From: Desulfatibacillum sp.
Lineage (GTDB): Bacteria; Desulfobacterota; Desulfobacteria; Desulfobacterales; Desulfatibacillaceae
Reading direction: 5' to 3'
NCBI GenBank assembly: GCA_016342355.1
Contig: JAEINP010000006.1
Location: forward strand, 62,001-126,000
DNA length: 64,000 nucleotides
Shown here: positions 1 through 8,975 of the stretch, piece by piece
Layout of the letters: each line of letters begins with the position of its first letter
How positions within the stretch are numbered: the first letter of the stretch is position 1
The notes under the pieces: model-generated
Told to the model about the DNA's origin: nothing
Seen by the model: the letters and a program-made list of their open reading frames with translations, nothing else
The model's database searches: none
Translations under genes and position numbers: made by a program

Positions 1-90
1 TTTGCCTTCCCATGGGGAATGGGGGGGCCTGGCAGTATGCCTCAACGCCCTGGCGCCATATTGAGCGGAAAGGTATGAAAAAGGCTCACT

Positions 91-2712
91 TTAGGTTTTA
101 TCCAGGACTTTTCGAAGGATACTGGCTATTTGCGCCATGACCACGGGTTTCATGAGGTAGGCGGAAATGCCGATACCCCTTGCCTGTTCCCTGGATAGTT
201 TTTCTGAAAAACCAGTACATAGAATGATGGGTATGTGGGGCCGAATAGCAAGGATCTGCCTGGCCAGGGAATCTCCGGTCATGCGGGGCATGGTCATGTC
301 CGTGATGACAACGTCAAAGGCGTCGGGATTGGCCTGGAATAGATTTAGAGCGTCCGTGCTGCTGTTGCTGGAAGTGACGTGGTAACCCAAACGCTCCAGT
401 AGCTGCCGGGTCATTTGGATGATTTGTTCTTCATCATCCACTATGAGCACGTTTTCATTGCCCCCGGGAAGGTCATGGGTCAAGGGCTGGTCCGGCTCAT
501 CGCCCTGAACAGGCAGGTAAACATAAAAGGAGGCGCCCAAGCCCGGCTCACTATAAACCTTTATTTCCCCGCCGTTTTTTTCCACCAGGGCGTGGGCTTC
601 CGACAACCCCATACCGGACCCCTGCCCCACGGGTTTGGTAGTGAAATACGGATCAAATATGCGTTCCATAACGTCCCTGTCCATACCCGGTCCATTGTCG
701 CTGATGGCAAGTTTTATGTATCTGCCCGGTGCAATTTTGCGTGCAGGTCCCAGGTCGTATTCGGCAATATCCTGGACAGAAAGCATCAGTTCCATAACAC
801 CTCCGGTATCCTTCATGGCATGGGCGGCATTGGAACAGATATTCATGATAACTCTCTGAATTTCTATGGGATCAGCATAAATCATCCAGCCGGTGCTGAC
901 GATATCCTTCCTGATTTCAATGGTTGAAGGCAAAGAAGCCCTGATTATGATGAGGACATCCTCCACAATGTTTTCCATGAAAACCAATTTGGGATCTTCC
1001 ACACCATGGCTGCTGAAAGCCATTATCTGCCTGACCAGTTTTTTGGCCCGTTCCGCTGCTGCCAGAACATCCTTAAGACTCTCCTGCGCCTGGCTCTCTT
1101 TAGGAATCTCCATCATGGCCAATTCTGTAAACCCCATAATGGGGAACAGGACATTGTTAAAGTTATGGGCGATACCTCCGGCAAGGGTTCCGATGGCCTC
1201 CATTTTGTGGGCCTGCTGCAATTTGGCCTCCAGGCGGGCCTTTTCCTCCTCCACCTTTTTTCGGGGAGAGATATCCCTAATCACGCATTGAAGGGACAGC
1301 AGCTTTCCGTTTTCCATAATGGGCTTGGCACTGGATTCCACAGGAAAAGGCTTGCCGTTTTTGGAAAGCATCACAAATTCCGCGGACTGGCTATGGCCTG
1401 ACCTAACAATAGCTTCTACCTGTTGAACCAGTTTTCTCCTTTCTCTCTCATCCGCCAAAAAAGCATGGACGTGCATGCCAACCACTTCTTCCGGCGAATG
1501 TCCGCTGAATTCAAAAATCGCCGGGCTACAGTATTGTACAACCCCATCCGGAGAAATGGCCACCACCACGTCCTTGAGGTTTTCGGCCAGGAGTTTGTAC
1601 TTTTGCATGCTTTCCCCAAGCTGTTGGGCAATTTCCTCTCGGAAGACCAATTCCGCTTCCAGTTCCCTGGATTGACGGGCAATGGTTTCAAGCAGCCGGT
1701 CAAATTCCTGCTCCATCATACCGATTTCATCGGCCCTGCCACTATGGCATCTGGCGGAATAATCCCCTGATTTGCGTATAGTAAGGACGTGTCCGGTAAG
1801 GCGTGTGATGGGCTGGACAATAGTGACCGCCAAAAGCCACAGCAATAGCACCAAGAGGATAAGGGCAATAAGGATGGTGACATTTCTTATTGTATGCATG
1901 GTGGCGTATCCCTGCAGCATGATATCGCGGGGCAGGCTTGCTTCCAACAAGATACATGGGTTGCCAGCAATATCTTCCATGAGGATGCTGGCCATGAGCA
2001 GAGACTGATCGACCGGCTGGATCACTGTTTTGATGGCCCCCCCGGCGCTTATATTTGATCCTGCCGTTTCAACAAATTTCAGGTCAAACGGAACACGCGT
2101 TTGCGCCCTCAGTTTTTGACTAAGTACCGGAGTGATAAGCCGGGCCATGACCAGGGTTCCCTTGGCAGGCCCCTTGTTTTCACTGGTTAGAACAGGAAGG
2201 GAGGCCGCCATCACGAAACCATACTCGGTTTTAAGCAGGCCAATCCGGGATATATCAGTGCCTGTGGTTAGGGAGTTAAGATCTATGAACAAGGGGTGAC
2301 CTGCCTGGAGGTTTCCCGTCATCAAGGGATATAGGGCCATGGGTTGCTTTGTTTCAAGATCCAGGCTCATGCCCCAGAAAGGCTTTCCCTGGACATCATA
2401 AAAATAAATGGCGTTGAGTTGGGCATTCACAAAGGTTTCCAACGCAAGATTGGAATCCAGGTAATCCTGTGAATGGCTTTGAAGAAACTCGTAGGTATCG
2501 TCCCAGGATGCCCAGTCATTGCACAGGGCTTTTAGGTGTCCCACCTCGGTGTCTATGGCCTGGACACAGCGTTGAATGTCCTTTTCAGCCTCCCTATGCT
2601 CCAGGGCCTGGAACTGCGGATAAATTACCAAATGCTGGATTAAGGAATGGGTAGTCCCAGTCAGGACAATACAACCCAGAAGAATGATAAGCAACTTGGA
2701 CCGTAACTTCAT
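91..2712 (-). CDS. Membrane hybrid sensor histidine kinase (CHASE4-HAMP-PAS-HisKA-HATPase-REC)
   Basis: The protein has 873 residues. A first membrane segment lies near residues 6-27. A periplasmic region of about 240 residues follows and contains the DWASWDD cluster (67-73) typical of CHASE4 sensors. A second membrane segment spans about 278-298, followed by HAMP (about 299-350) and PAS (about 366-485). The HisKA phospho-acceptor is His516 in GGIAHNFNN. The ATPase domain has a DNGPGMD box (672-678) and a GSGMGL G2 box. The C-terminal receiver domain has Asp805 in the VVITDMTMP context. An internal phosphorelay from His516 to Asp805 is expected from the family; the ligand cannot be inferred. 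No output protein is adjacent, apart from a divergent CheR. The kinase-receiver half closely resembles that of the hybrid kinase at 47960-50734. The start is the ATG directly before the signal-anchor segment. Confidence 0.9.
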   Translation of the reverse strand: MKLRSKLLIILLGCIVLTGTTHSLIQHLVIYPQFQALEHREAEKDIQRCVQAIDTEVGHLKALCNDWASWDDTYEFLQSHSQDYLDSNLALETFVNAQLNAIYFYDVQGKPFWGMSLDLETKQPMALYPLMTGNLQAGHPLFIDLNSLTTGTDISRIGLLKTEYGFVMAASLPVLTSENKGPAKGTLVMARLITPVLSQKLRAQTRVPFDLKFVETAGSNISAGGAIKTVIQPVDQSLLMASILMEDIAGNPCILLEASLPRDIMLQGYATMHTIRNVTILIALILLVLLLWLLAVTIVQPITRLTGHVLTIRKSGDYSARCHSGRADEIGMMEQEFDRLLETIARQSRELEAELVFREEIAQQLGESMQKYKLLAENLKDVVVAISPDGVVQYCSPAIFEFSGHSPEEVVGMHVHAFLADERERRKLVQQVEAIVRSGHSQSAEFVMLSKNGKPFPVESSAKPIMENGKLLSLQCVIRDISPRKKVEEEKARLEAKLQQAHKMEAIGTLAGGIAHNFNNVLFPIMGFTELAMMEIPKESQAQESLKDVLAAAERAKKLVRQIMAFSSHGVEDPKLVFMENIVEDVLIIIRASLPSTIEIRKDIVSTGWMIYADPIEIQRVIMNICSNAAHAMKDTGGVMELMLSVQDIAEYDLGPARKIAPGRYIKLAISDNGPGMDRDVMERIFDPYFTTKPVGQGSGMGLSEAHALVEKNGGEIKVYSEPGLGASFYVYLPVQGDEPDQPLTHDLPGGNENVLIVDDEEQIIQMTRQLLERLGYHVTSSNSSTDALNLFQANPDAFDVVITDMTMPRMTGDSLARQILAIRPHIPIILCTGFSEKLSREQARGIGISAYLMKPVVMAQIASILRKVLDKT

Positions 2713-3217
2713 TAGAATTCCGCAAAAATCCTTTGCAGGCGACTTGAATGAGGATTTCGGGAACGGGCGCTTTCCACCAGCGTAAAAATGCCCCGCAATT
2801 TGTCCCGCAAACCAGAGAAAAAAAGCCTTTCCTGATGAACCAAGCCAAAGGCTGGTTCACAAGGGAGAATTGTCCCCCAAAAGGCTGTGGGCTTAAACAT
2901 GCAAAGCAAAACCCGTGCCAACAAGTCAGAGAATAATAATTTAAATATCATAAAAAATCAAACATTTAACACAGTTATTGAGGCGCAATGGGTATCCTTT
3001 CAAGATTGCGATGGAAATGTTTGTCAAGGGATTGACGGAGAAGGGATCTGCCGGATTGAAAAATACTATAAAGCCCTCAGCCGGATTTTTTAAAACATCC
3101 ATGTATCCGGCGTGGAATAATCAAGTTCTTTAGGGTTCGTTCCGATACCATAGCATGCTACGGGCCAGTCTTGTTCGGCCCCTCACAATTTGTGCTTCAG
3201 ACACCAGGGAGAACACC
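2713..3217. other. Intergenic region between divergent kinase and cheR genes
   Basis: About 500 bases separate the kinase start from the preferred cheR start. The stretch around 2930-2990 is AT-rich and a plausible site for divergent promoters, but I could not pick a convincing -35/-10 pair. Short open frames here lack family resemblance and ribosome binding sites. I see no RNA gene or repeat. Confidence 0.5.
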
Positions 3218-3997
3218 TTGATCAGCAACACCGATATATCAACGCAGGATTTTCTCATGCTCGCCGGACTGGTTTACCAGGAAACCGGAATCAGCCTTTC
3301 GGACAATAAAGTGGATCTGGTCAAGGCCCGCATCGCTAAAAGAATGCGAAAAACGCACATTCGCACCCTGAAGGACTATATTGGAGTTATAGAAAACGAT
3401 TCCAATGAATTTGCTTGTTTTATTGACGCCATGACCACCAACCATACCTACTTTTTTAGAGAAAATAAGCATATAGAGTATCTACTGGAAAACCTTGCCG
3501 GGGGCGTACGCCACAGGATCTGGAGTGCTGCCTGTTCCAGCGGTGAAGAACCCTATTCCATGGCAATCCAGCTATCGGAAGCCGGGCTTGCCTTTGAAAT
3601 CCATGCTTCCGATATTTCCGATTCCATGCTTGAAACAGCCAGCCGCGGAATTTATCCTAAGGACAGAACCCGATGCGTTCCCCTTCCCTTGGTCCAGCGC
3701 TATTTCCAACAAGGCCACAACAAATGGCAGGGGCATTACAAAATCAAATCCGGAATCCGTGAACAGGTGAAATTCTTCAAATACAACCTTATTTCCGACC
3801 CTGCCCAGGAACAATATGATGTAATTTTCTGCCGTAACGTCATGATTTACTTTGACCACGAAACCCGGCAACATGTGGTAAACAAATTGTACCAATCCCT
3901 GCGGCCAGGAGGCCTGTTTGCCATTGGACAATCCGAAAGCCTAGTGGGTGTGGAACACCCCTTCAAATATCTACGTCCCAGCATTTACTGCAAATAG
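3218..3997 (+). CDS. cheR: CheR-type chemotaxis protein methyltransferase
   Basis: The protein is a SAM-dependent O-methyltransferase of the CheR family, which methylates glutamates of chemoreceptors. The N-terminal all-alpha CheR_N region contains the KARIAKRMR segment. The SAM-binding fold follows with the AACSSGEEPYSMA motif, HASDISDSML and FCRNVMIYFD. I prefer the TTG start at 3218, with an AGGGAG ribosome binding site at 3206-3211, giving about 259 residues. The upstream in-frame ATG at 3155 would add 21 residues with no recognisable CheR sequence and lacks a good site. No receptor, cheB or cheA gene is nearby. It may serve receptors encoded elsewhere or a CheR/CheB-type signalling pathway. 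Confidence 0.9.
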   Translation: MISNTDISTQDFLMLAGLVYQETGISLSDNKVDLVKARIAKRMRKTHIRTLKDYIGVIENDSNEFACFIDAMTTNHTYFFRENKHIEYLLENLAGGVRHRIWSAACSSGEEPYSMAIQLSEAGLAFEIHASDISDSMLETASRGIYPKDRTRCVPLPLVQRYFQQGHNKWQGHYKIKSGIREQVKFFKYNLISDPAQEQYDVIFCRNVMIYFDHETRQHVVNKLYQSLRPGGLFAIGQSESLVGVEHPFKYLRPSIYCK

Positions 3998-4102
3998 ATG
4001 TTTTTCTGTTCGTGTTTTATCTCATACACCAATTGAGATTTTTACTTGCCAGCCGGTCTTTCCAGCAAACCACAGTCAAATCATAATTATTTAAAATAGT
4101 TA

Positions 4103-4141
4103 TAAAAAATTATGGCCACAGGCAAAGCCGGCGGCCATAAT
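4103..4141 (-). terminator. Rho-independent terminator after the nitroreductase gene
   Basis: Nine-base arms ATTATGGCC (4109-4117) and GGCCATAAT (4133-4141) enclose a 15-base loop. Reading the minus strand, the stem is followed by a run of six T. It sits 25 bases beyond the nitroreductase stop codon. Confidence 0.7.
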
Positions 4142-4166
4142 GATTCATATTTCCTGCATAAGGCCA

Positions 4167-4991
4167 TTAAAGCCAGTTGACTTTAGGAGCATTCCTAAGG
4201 GGCATACGATAATACTTAAACTTGGGAACGCCCACCATCAATCCGCCGTGCACCTCCTGGTTGTCAGGCAAACCCAGGGCATCCCGCAAGGGCTGCCACC
4301 CATTGGCTGCGGCTGTAAAAAATCCGGCCCAGCATGTGCCTATCCCCAAGGGAGGCGCTGCCAGTTCCGCGTAAGTCAGGGCAATGTGGCAGGCCACGGG
4401 GCCGGGCCGGGAATCCGCGTCTGCATGGGCCACCACCAGATGGGGCGCGCTTCGCATGATCAAGTCATAGCCCATTTCCCAGGCGGTTATCAGGCGGTCC
4501 ATGTGCAACATTTCCGCCAGAGCGGGTTCCGCCGTGGTCACGCGGCGCATCCAGTCGATGGTGTGACCGGCCAGCTCGTGGACCTTTTCCTTGTCATAAA
4601 CCACCCGCCATTGAACAGGCTGGCTATTGTGGCCGGACTGGGCGTAGCTGGCAAGACGAATGAGTTCCTCCAGGGTTTCCCTGCTCACCGGCGTATCCTT
4701 ATAACGCCGGATAGAGCGGCGGGATCGGAGAAAATGTTCCGCCTTTTCCGGGGAAAGATGCCAATCCTTTTGCACCGGGAGGCATTGTTCGGGCTGCATG
4801 TCAGCAAGGGACAAGGCGCCGGTGGGGCACACAGCCACGCAATGCCCGCAATGGATGCAGCCTTCCTCGGCGGTGGGGGCGGGAATGGGGGGGGCGTCCT
4901 TGTTTTCCATGGAAATGATTCCCATGGGGCACTCAAGCACGCAAATTCCGTCCTTGTTGCATTTTTCAGGGTCCACGGTGAAAAGGGGCAT
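4167..4991 (-). CDS. Ferredoxin-domain nitroreductase family protein
   Basis: The protein has 274 residues. The N-terminal 60 residues form a two-cluster bacterial ferredoxin domain, with a first cysteine group CNKDGICVLECP and a second CIHCGHCVAVCP. The remainder is an FMN-dependent nitroreductase fold that starts with the typical RRSIRRYKDTPV segment and includes SGHNSQPVQWRVV. Family members are thought to pass electrons from a reduced ferredoxin-type donor to FMN and then to organic substrates. The true substrate is unknown. The ATG at 4991 is preceded by GGAG. The gene is in the same direction as the upstream hydrolase gene, 33 bases away, so the two may be co-transcribed. A terminator follows. 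Confidence 0.88.
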   Translation of the reverse strand: MPLFTVDPEKCNKDGICVLECPMGIISMENKDAPPIPAPTAEEGCIHCGHCVAVCPTGALSLADMQPEQCLPVQKDWHLSPEKAEHFLRSRRSIRRYKDTPVSRETLEELIRLASYAQSGHNSQPVQWRVVYDKEKVHELAGHTIDWMRRVTTAEPALAEMLHMDRLITAWEMGYDLIMRSAPHLVVAHADADSRPGPVACHIALTYAELAAPPLGIGTCWAGFFTAAANGWQPLRDALGLPDNQEVHGGLMVGVPKFKYYRMPLRNAPKVNWL

Positions 4992-5023
4992 GGCGTTCTC
5001 CTATGGTTGTTCCTGCAAAAAGG

Positions 5024-5962
5024 TTATTCCCGGGCGAAATCCCCGATCAAACGGGCCGTGAGTTCCGGTTTTTCCTCCTGGGGAATGTGCCCGCATTCGG
5101 GAATGACCACCAGGGTGGAATCGGGAATGTCCTGGTTGTATTTATGGGCGCATTCCAGGGGAATCCACGTGTCGTTTTCTCCCCAGATGATGAGGGTGGG
5201 CGCAGTGATATTAGGCAGGCATGTGGCAAAGGAGTACAGGCTGAAAAAATCCGTGTTCTGGGCCAGGGAGACCATAGCGTCTATGGCGCCCACTGTCTGC
5301 ATCCGCTCAAAATAGGCAAGGACGCGCTCCTTGGTGACTACTTTTTTATCGTAGGCGGCGGATTCCAGGTTCTGGCGGATAATCCACGAACCTGCCGTGG
5401 CTTTCATGGCTTCGGCCGCATGTTCCCACTTGGCCAGTTTGATCACTCCGGGATGGGTGTCCGTGGGCTCGCCGGCGGCGTCCACCAGGATGAGTTTTTT
5501 CACCTTGTCAGGATGCTCCAGGGCCAGCATGGCCCCCACGAACCCTCCCAGGGAATTGCCTGCGTAAACCACCCGGGACAAGCCCTTGGCTTCCAGGAAG
5601 GCGTTGACGTCTTCCATGAGGGCATGCGGAGTATAGTCTCCGTCCAGGGGTTTATCGGACCATCCAAAGCCCCTCATGTCCAGGGCGATGACATGAAAAC
5701 CCCTGTTGCTGAGAGGCGGAATGACCTCTCTCCATGTGTAGGTGGAACTGCCGAAACCATGAATTAACAGAATAACGGGGCCATCGCCCTTGTATTCCTC
5801 ATAGTGAAAACGCACCCCGTCCATGGTCTGGTAATTATCGTGGTAGGTGGCGTCCGGGATCACTCCGGGCTGGATTCTGTCCGACGTCAAGCCGCAGCCG
5901 AACAAGGCGGCGCAGCACACCGCTATCACTGACAAACGCAATACCTTAATACATTTTCTCAT
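5024..5962 (-). CDS. Alpha/beta-fold hydrolase, predicted lipoprotein
   Basis: The protein has about 312 residues from the ATG at 5962, which has a GGGGGA site upstream. The longer frame reaching 6010 is disfavoured because it would bury the signal peptide. The N-terminus carries a lysine/arginine-rich start, a hydrophobic stretch and the lipobox LFGCG, so lipid attachment at that Cys is predicted. The body is a classical alpha/beta hydrolase with the oxyanion segment LIHGFGSSTYTW, the nucleophile elbow AGNSLGG (Ser), the acid-loop region around IIWGENDTWIP, and a late His in ECGHIPQEEKP. It resembles the epoxide hydrolase, haloalkane dehalogenase and C-C hydrolase group. The substrate cannot be assigned. 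Confidence 0.87.
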   Translation of the reverse strand: MRKCIKVLRLSVIAVCCAALFGCGLTSDRIQPGVIPDATYHDNYQTMDGVRFHYEEYKGDGPVILLIHGFGSSTYTWREVIPPLSNRGFHVIALDMRGFGWSDKPLDGDYTPHALMEDVNAFLEAKGLSRVVYAGNSLGGFVGAMLALEHPDKVKKLILVDAAGEPTDTHPGVIKLAKWEHAAEAMKATAGSWIIRQNLESAAYDKKVVTKERVLAYFERMQTVGAIDAMVSLAQNTDFFSLYSFATCLPNITAPTLIIWGENDTWIPLECAHKYNQDIPDSTLVVIPECGHIPQEEKPELTARLIGDFARE

Positions 5963-6022
5963 TATTGTTCCCCCTGCAAAACTTGTTATATTCAGAAGCA
6001 TATACTCCATTTCCCCGTACTT

Positions 6023-6871
6023 TCAGGACCATGTTTCCTTGAACCGGGTTATTTCATCCTGCGTATAAAAATGGCGCACATACTCATCCCCATAGATTGT
6101 TTCCAGAATATTTCCAGAGAGCTTCAAGTGCTCCCTAACATGCAAATAAGCGGGATAATAGTCCCGTTCCCTGGATAGATTGGTCCGCACCATGGGGGTG
6201 GACAGGATTTGGTCCAGGTTCAGCAGGCGCGATACTGCCGGGTGGAAAGCCTGTTCCAGATCCTCCAGCCTGATCGCCAGCACCCTAAACCGGCCTTTTT
6301 CCAAAAGAGAATAGCCTTCGCCCGAGTCCACAGGCAAGGACCGCACATCCAGACCTAAAGCCGATTTGAATTCGTGCTCAAACCATACATACCCGGGGTT
6401 CTCGCGTCCCCTGCCCTCAAACACACCTTCCAGGGCTTCCAGGGCCTTCCGGGGGTCTATCTGGCCCCGGGTGTTGAAAATGCCCTGATAATGGGTCCAG
6501 GCATTGTGAAAAAACGAAGAAATAATCCGGGCCACCGGGTCGCGCATAAGCGTGATGATAAACCACTTGGCCTTCGGGTCCTTATGCATTTTTCTCCGAA
6601 GGCTTTCGGACAGACGCAACTCATCCGGGATGGCGGGATCAGGCAACCTTTGGTGAAAGGCTTCCGCCTCCCGGATTCCCTGTTTGGACAGGTAATGGAC
6701 ATGGTAAACCGGATTGGGCAGGCCTGCAACCAACAGGCTGTCGTATACCGTGGACGAGCCCACGCCGCCCATCTGGAATACCACTATGGGTGGACAGGAT
6801 CTAAAATCCCGCGCCATTATCTCCCGCCGGGCCCAATACCAGCCGGGAATTTTTTTAAATATCCCAATCAT
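6023..6871 (-). CDS. Sulfotransferase-like (capsular polysaccharide synthesis family) protein
   Basis: The protein has 282 residues. Near residue 30 it has a glycine-rich FQMGGVGSSTVYDSL segment. This resembles the PAPS-binding loop of sulfotransferase-like proteins in the family often annotated as putative capsular polysaccharide synthesis. A second family-like segment is ITLMRDPVARIISSFFHN, corresponding to the 3'-phosphate-binding RDP.sR..S motif. No signal peptide is visible. It probably transfers a sulfuryl group to a surface glycan or similar acceptor, which is inference. A second in-frame ATG at 6817 is a possible alternative start, since the site before 6871 is weak. Confidence 0.7.
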   Translation of the reverse strand: MIGIFKKIPGWYWARREIMARDFRSCPPIVVFQMGGVGSSTVYDSLLVAGLPNPVYHVHYLSKQGIREAEAFHQRLPDPAIPDELRLSESLRRKMHKDPKAKWFIITLMRDPVARIISSFFHNAWTHYQGIFNTRGQIDPRKALEALEGVFEGRGRENPGYVWFEHEFKSALGLDVRSLPVDSGEGYSLLEKGRFRVLAIRLEDLEQAFHPAVSRLLNLDQILSTPMVRTNLSRERDYYPAYLHVREHLKLSGNILETIYGDEYVRHFYTQDEITRFKETWS

Positions 6872-6904
6872 CCAAGGCCTGTCAGTTTAGGATACCGGTA
6901 GGAT

Positions 6905-8146
6905 TCAGCGGCCATTCCCCTCTTTGGCCACCAAAAAGAACAACCGGCCTTCCTGCTTCATATGGCCCGCTGCGATTTCGGCGTACGGGCCGTTACCCCA
7001 AAAGAAATCCATGCGTCCCGCGCCCCGAATGGCGCCGCCCGTATCCAGGGTCAGGACAAAACGGTTCATTTCTTCCCAACGGGTCAGTATGCCGTGCTCC
7101 ACAACGGGCTGTTCGGTCTGAACAAAGCCCAAGGCGCCCATGGGAAAAATACGGTAATCAATGGCCACGGCCCGTCCCCCTTCCAGGGGCTGCCCGGCGT
7201 AGCCGATGGCGGGTTCGTCCACCACGTCAAAAAACACGTAGCTGGGATTGTGGTTGAACACACGCTCCAGGTCGGCGGGGTTGTTCTCCAGGTAGTCCCG
7301 AAGCGCCTGCATGGACATGGCGTCTTTTTCTATCACGCCTTCGTCGATGAGGAGCTTGCCGATGCTCCGGTATGGGCGGCCGTTTTTACCGGCATAGTGG
7401 ACATGCCAGGTGTCGCCGTTTTTGTCCACAATCCTGCCCGAACCCTGGATGTGGAGAAAAAACAGGTCCACAGGATCTTTCACCCAGGCGATTTCCAGGC
7501 CTTCCTGATCCAGCATGCCCCGGGAGTCGATTTCCTCCCGGGTAAAATAGGGAACCAGGGAATTCTGGGTCAGACGGCCGCAAATCTGGTCTCCGGCGTA
7601 TTTTTCGCTGAACTGACCCAGGTTGACGCAAATAAGGTCTTCGGGCTTGGCGAACAGGGGGTAAGGATAGTCCGGGTCGTACTCCAGGCTGCCTTCCAAC
7701 ATGGGTTCGTAATACCCGGTAAAGAGCATGCCGCCTTTGCCGTCGGTTCCCACGCTCTGGTACACGATGAATTGTTCCGACACCATTTGGTTAAGCTGAT
7801 CGGGCGTGGGACTGGCGTCCAGAATGGCTTCCAGGGTGTCCAGGGTTTGCAAGAGCCGGGAGGCGGGATACTTGTCCGGACCAAAGGTGAACATGCGGTC
7901 CGGGTCCAGGCCTTCCAGATAGGTGCGGGCCGAGGCCATGGATCGGCGCAAGGAGGCGAAGCCCGCGTCGTCGTTGAACAAGGGGCGGTTGCGTTCCGAT
8001 AACCGCTCCAGGGCGTTTTCCGCGGTGACCACCCGGGGTTCCCGGACTCCGCATCCTCCCAAAGACCACAAGGCCGCCGCCAAAACCGCCAGCAGCAGCC
8101 ACTTCCCTACCCATTGTTTATTGGTGCGCACGCTGTAAGATTTCAT
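6905..8146 (-). CDS. mltA: Membrane-bound lytic murein transglycosylase A
   Basis: The protein is a lytic transglycosylase that cleaves peptidoglycan to 1,6-anhydromuropeptides at the outer membrane. From the ATG at 8146 it has about 413 residues and begins with a basic N-terminus, a hydrophobic stretch and the lipobox SLGGCG. The longer frame to 8257 has no signal function and was trimmed. The MltA domain shows FTGYYEPMLEGS. The C-terminal 3D domain shows LDTGGAIRGAGRMDFFWG, with the conserved aspartates that contain the catalytic Asp. The gene ends 33 bases before the sulfotransferase-like gene on the same strand. Confidence 0.92.
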   Translation of the reverse strand: MKSYSVRTNKQWVGKWLLLAVLAAALWSLGGCGVREPRVVTAENALERLSERNRPLFNDDAGFASLRRSMASARTYLEGLDPDRMFTFGPDKYPASRLLQTLDTLEAILDASPTPDQLNQMVSEQFIVYQSVGTDGKGGMLFTGYYEPMLEGSLEYDPDYPYPLFAKPEDLICVNLGQFSEKYAGDQICGRLTQNSLVPYFTREEIDSRGMLDQEGLEIAWVKDPVDLFFLHIQGSGRIVDKNGDTWHVHYAGKNGRPYRSIGKLLIDEGVIEKDAMSMQALRDYLENNPADLERVFNHNPSYVFFDVVDEPAIGYAGQPLEGGRAVAIDYRIFPMGALGFVQTEQPVVEHGILTRWEEMNRFVLTLDTGGAIRGAGRMDFFWGNGPYAEIAAGHMKQEGRLFFLVAKEGNGR

Positions 8147-8269
8147 GCCCTGTTTGTACGATGCAAGCCCCGGGCGGGTCAACAAAAATGAAGGGATAGA
8201 CTGTGTTGGAGGCTTTGGGCCACAGGCGGCGTAAATCCATGAGGATAGATAAAGCACATATACAAGAAA

Positions 8270-8545
8270 TCATGCCCGGAAGCCGCATTCTTCCAGAACC
8301 TGGTTCAGGGTGTTGCGTTGAAGGCAGGAAACCATAAAAAGTTTCAATGCCTCTTTCAGGTTTTCCAGGGCCACTGCTTCGGTTTCTCCCTGGGAAAAAA
8401 TATCCATTTGGTCGCATCCGGCAAGGAACCACTTGTCCTTTTTTTGAACGGAAAAAGGGAGTTTCAATTGCATTTCTATAATCCCGCCCATGGTGCATCC
8501 CTTTCGCAATTCCATACAACCTTTTGTAATTTCATCTTTTTCCAT
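8270..8545 (-). CDS. Orphan HicB-like antitoxin-family protein
   Basis: The small protein carries the partial RNase H-like HicB pattern KWFLAGCDQMDIFSQGETEAVALENLKEAL. The SQGET.. segment and following helix are the family hallmark. The protein is about 91 residues from the ATG at 8545. An equally plausible start at 8491 has a GAAAGGGA site and gives 73 residues. HicB proteins normally neutralise a HicA mRNA interferase encoded next to them. No HicA-sized double-stranded-RNA-binding-like frame is visible on either side, so this is an orphan or a stand-alone regulator. Confidence 0.6.
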   Translation of the reverse strand: MEKDEITKGCMELRKGCTMGGIIEMQLKLPFSVQKKDKWFLAGCDQMDIFSQGETEAVALENLKEALKLFMVSCLQRNTLNQVLEECGFRA

Positions 8546-8599
8546 CGAAACACCCCATTTAAGTACGAATTGCATACCACTGTCAAGCCCCATCAACAA

Positions 8600-8975
8600 T
8601 ATCGAACATTCCGATCACAAACTTAAGCAAATACCATACCAAGGGGGACCTTCGATGATAGCTAAAACGTCCCTCACTATTAAAGGCGTTTTGCTGGGCC
8701 GGGCAGCGGTACGCAACCCATGCCCACGCCTTGCCCCAGTAGGCGGATAGTCCTGGCTGAAACCAGCATGCCAAACGAGGGGCGACTATCAGACCCTTGT
8801 TCAACTAAACAGATATCGTTTGACATCCGTTAAAATTTTGTACTAAGTCCTTTTCGGATCGTTATGTCATTTGTGACACAAAGAGGGCGCATCGTTATAT
8901 CTTTTTTGACATATTGTTCCTCCCGTACAAAGCGGGAAACCCTACCCCATTTATTCAAAAATTTTGGAGTGAACG
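8600..8975. other. Intergenic region with two nested stem-loops and repeated ATCGTT/TGACA elements
   Basis: The region holds a compound fold. AAGGCGT (8683-8689) pairs with ACGCCTT (8726-8732), directly enclosing GGGCA (8701-8705) paired with TGCCC (8721-8725). A second hairpin pairs GATAGTC (8746-8752) with GACTATC (8784-8790) and has an inner CTGG/CCAG. Closer to the porin gene, ATCGTT followed by TGACA occurs three times, near 8814, 8858 and 8891; the last two are 33 bases apart. I match none of this to a known riboswitch class. Confidence 0.4.

Noticed and set aside
6962-8002. 346-codon open frame antisense to mltA
   Set aside because: Shadow frame; mltA has a lipobox and catalytic motifs.
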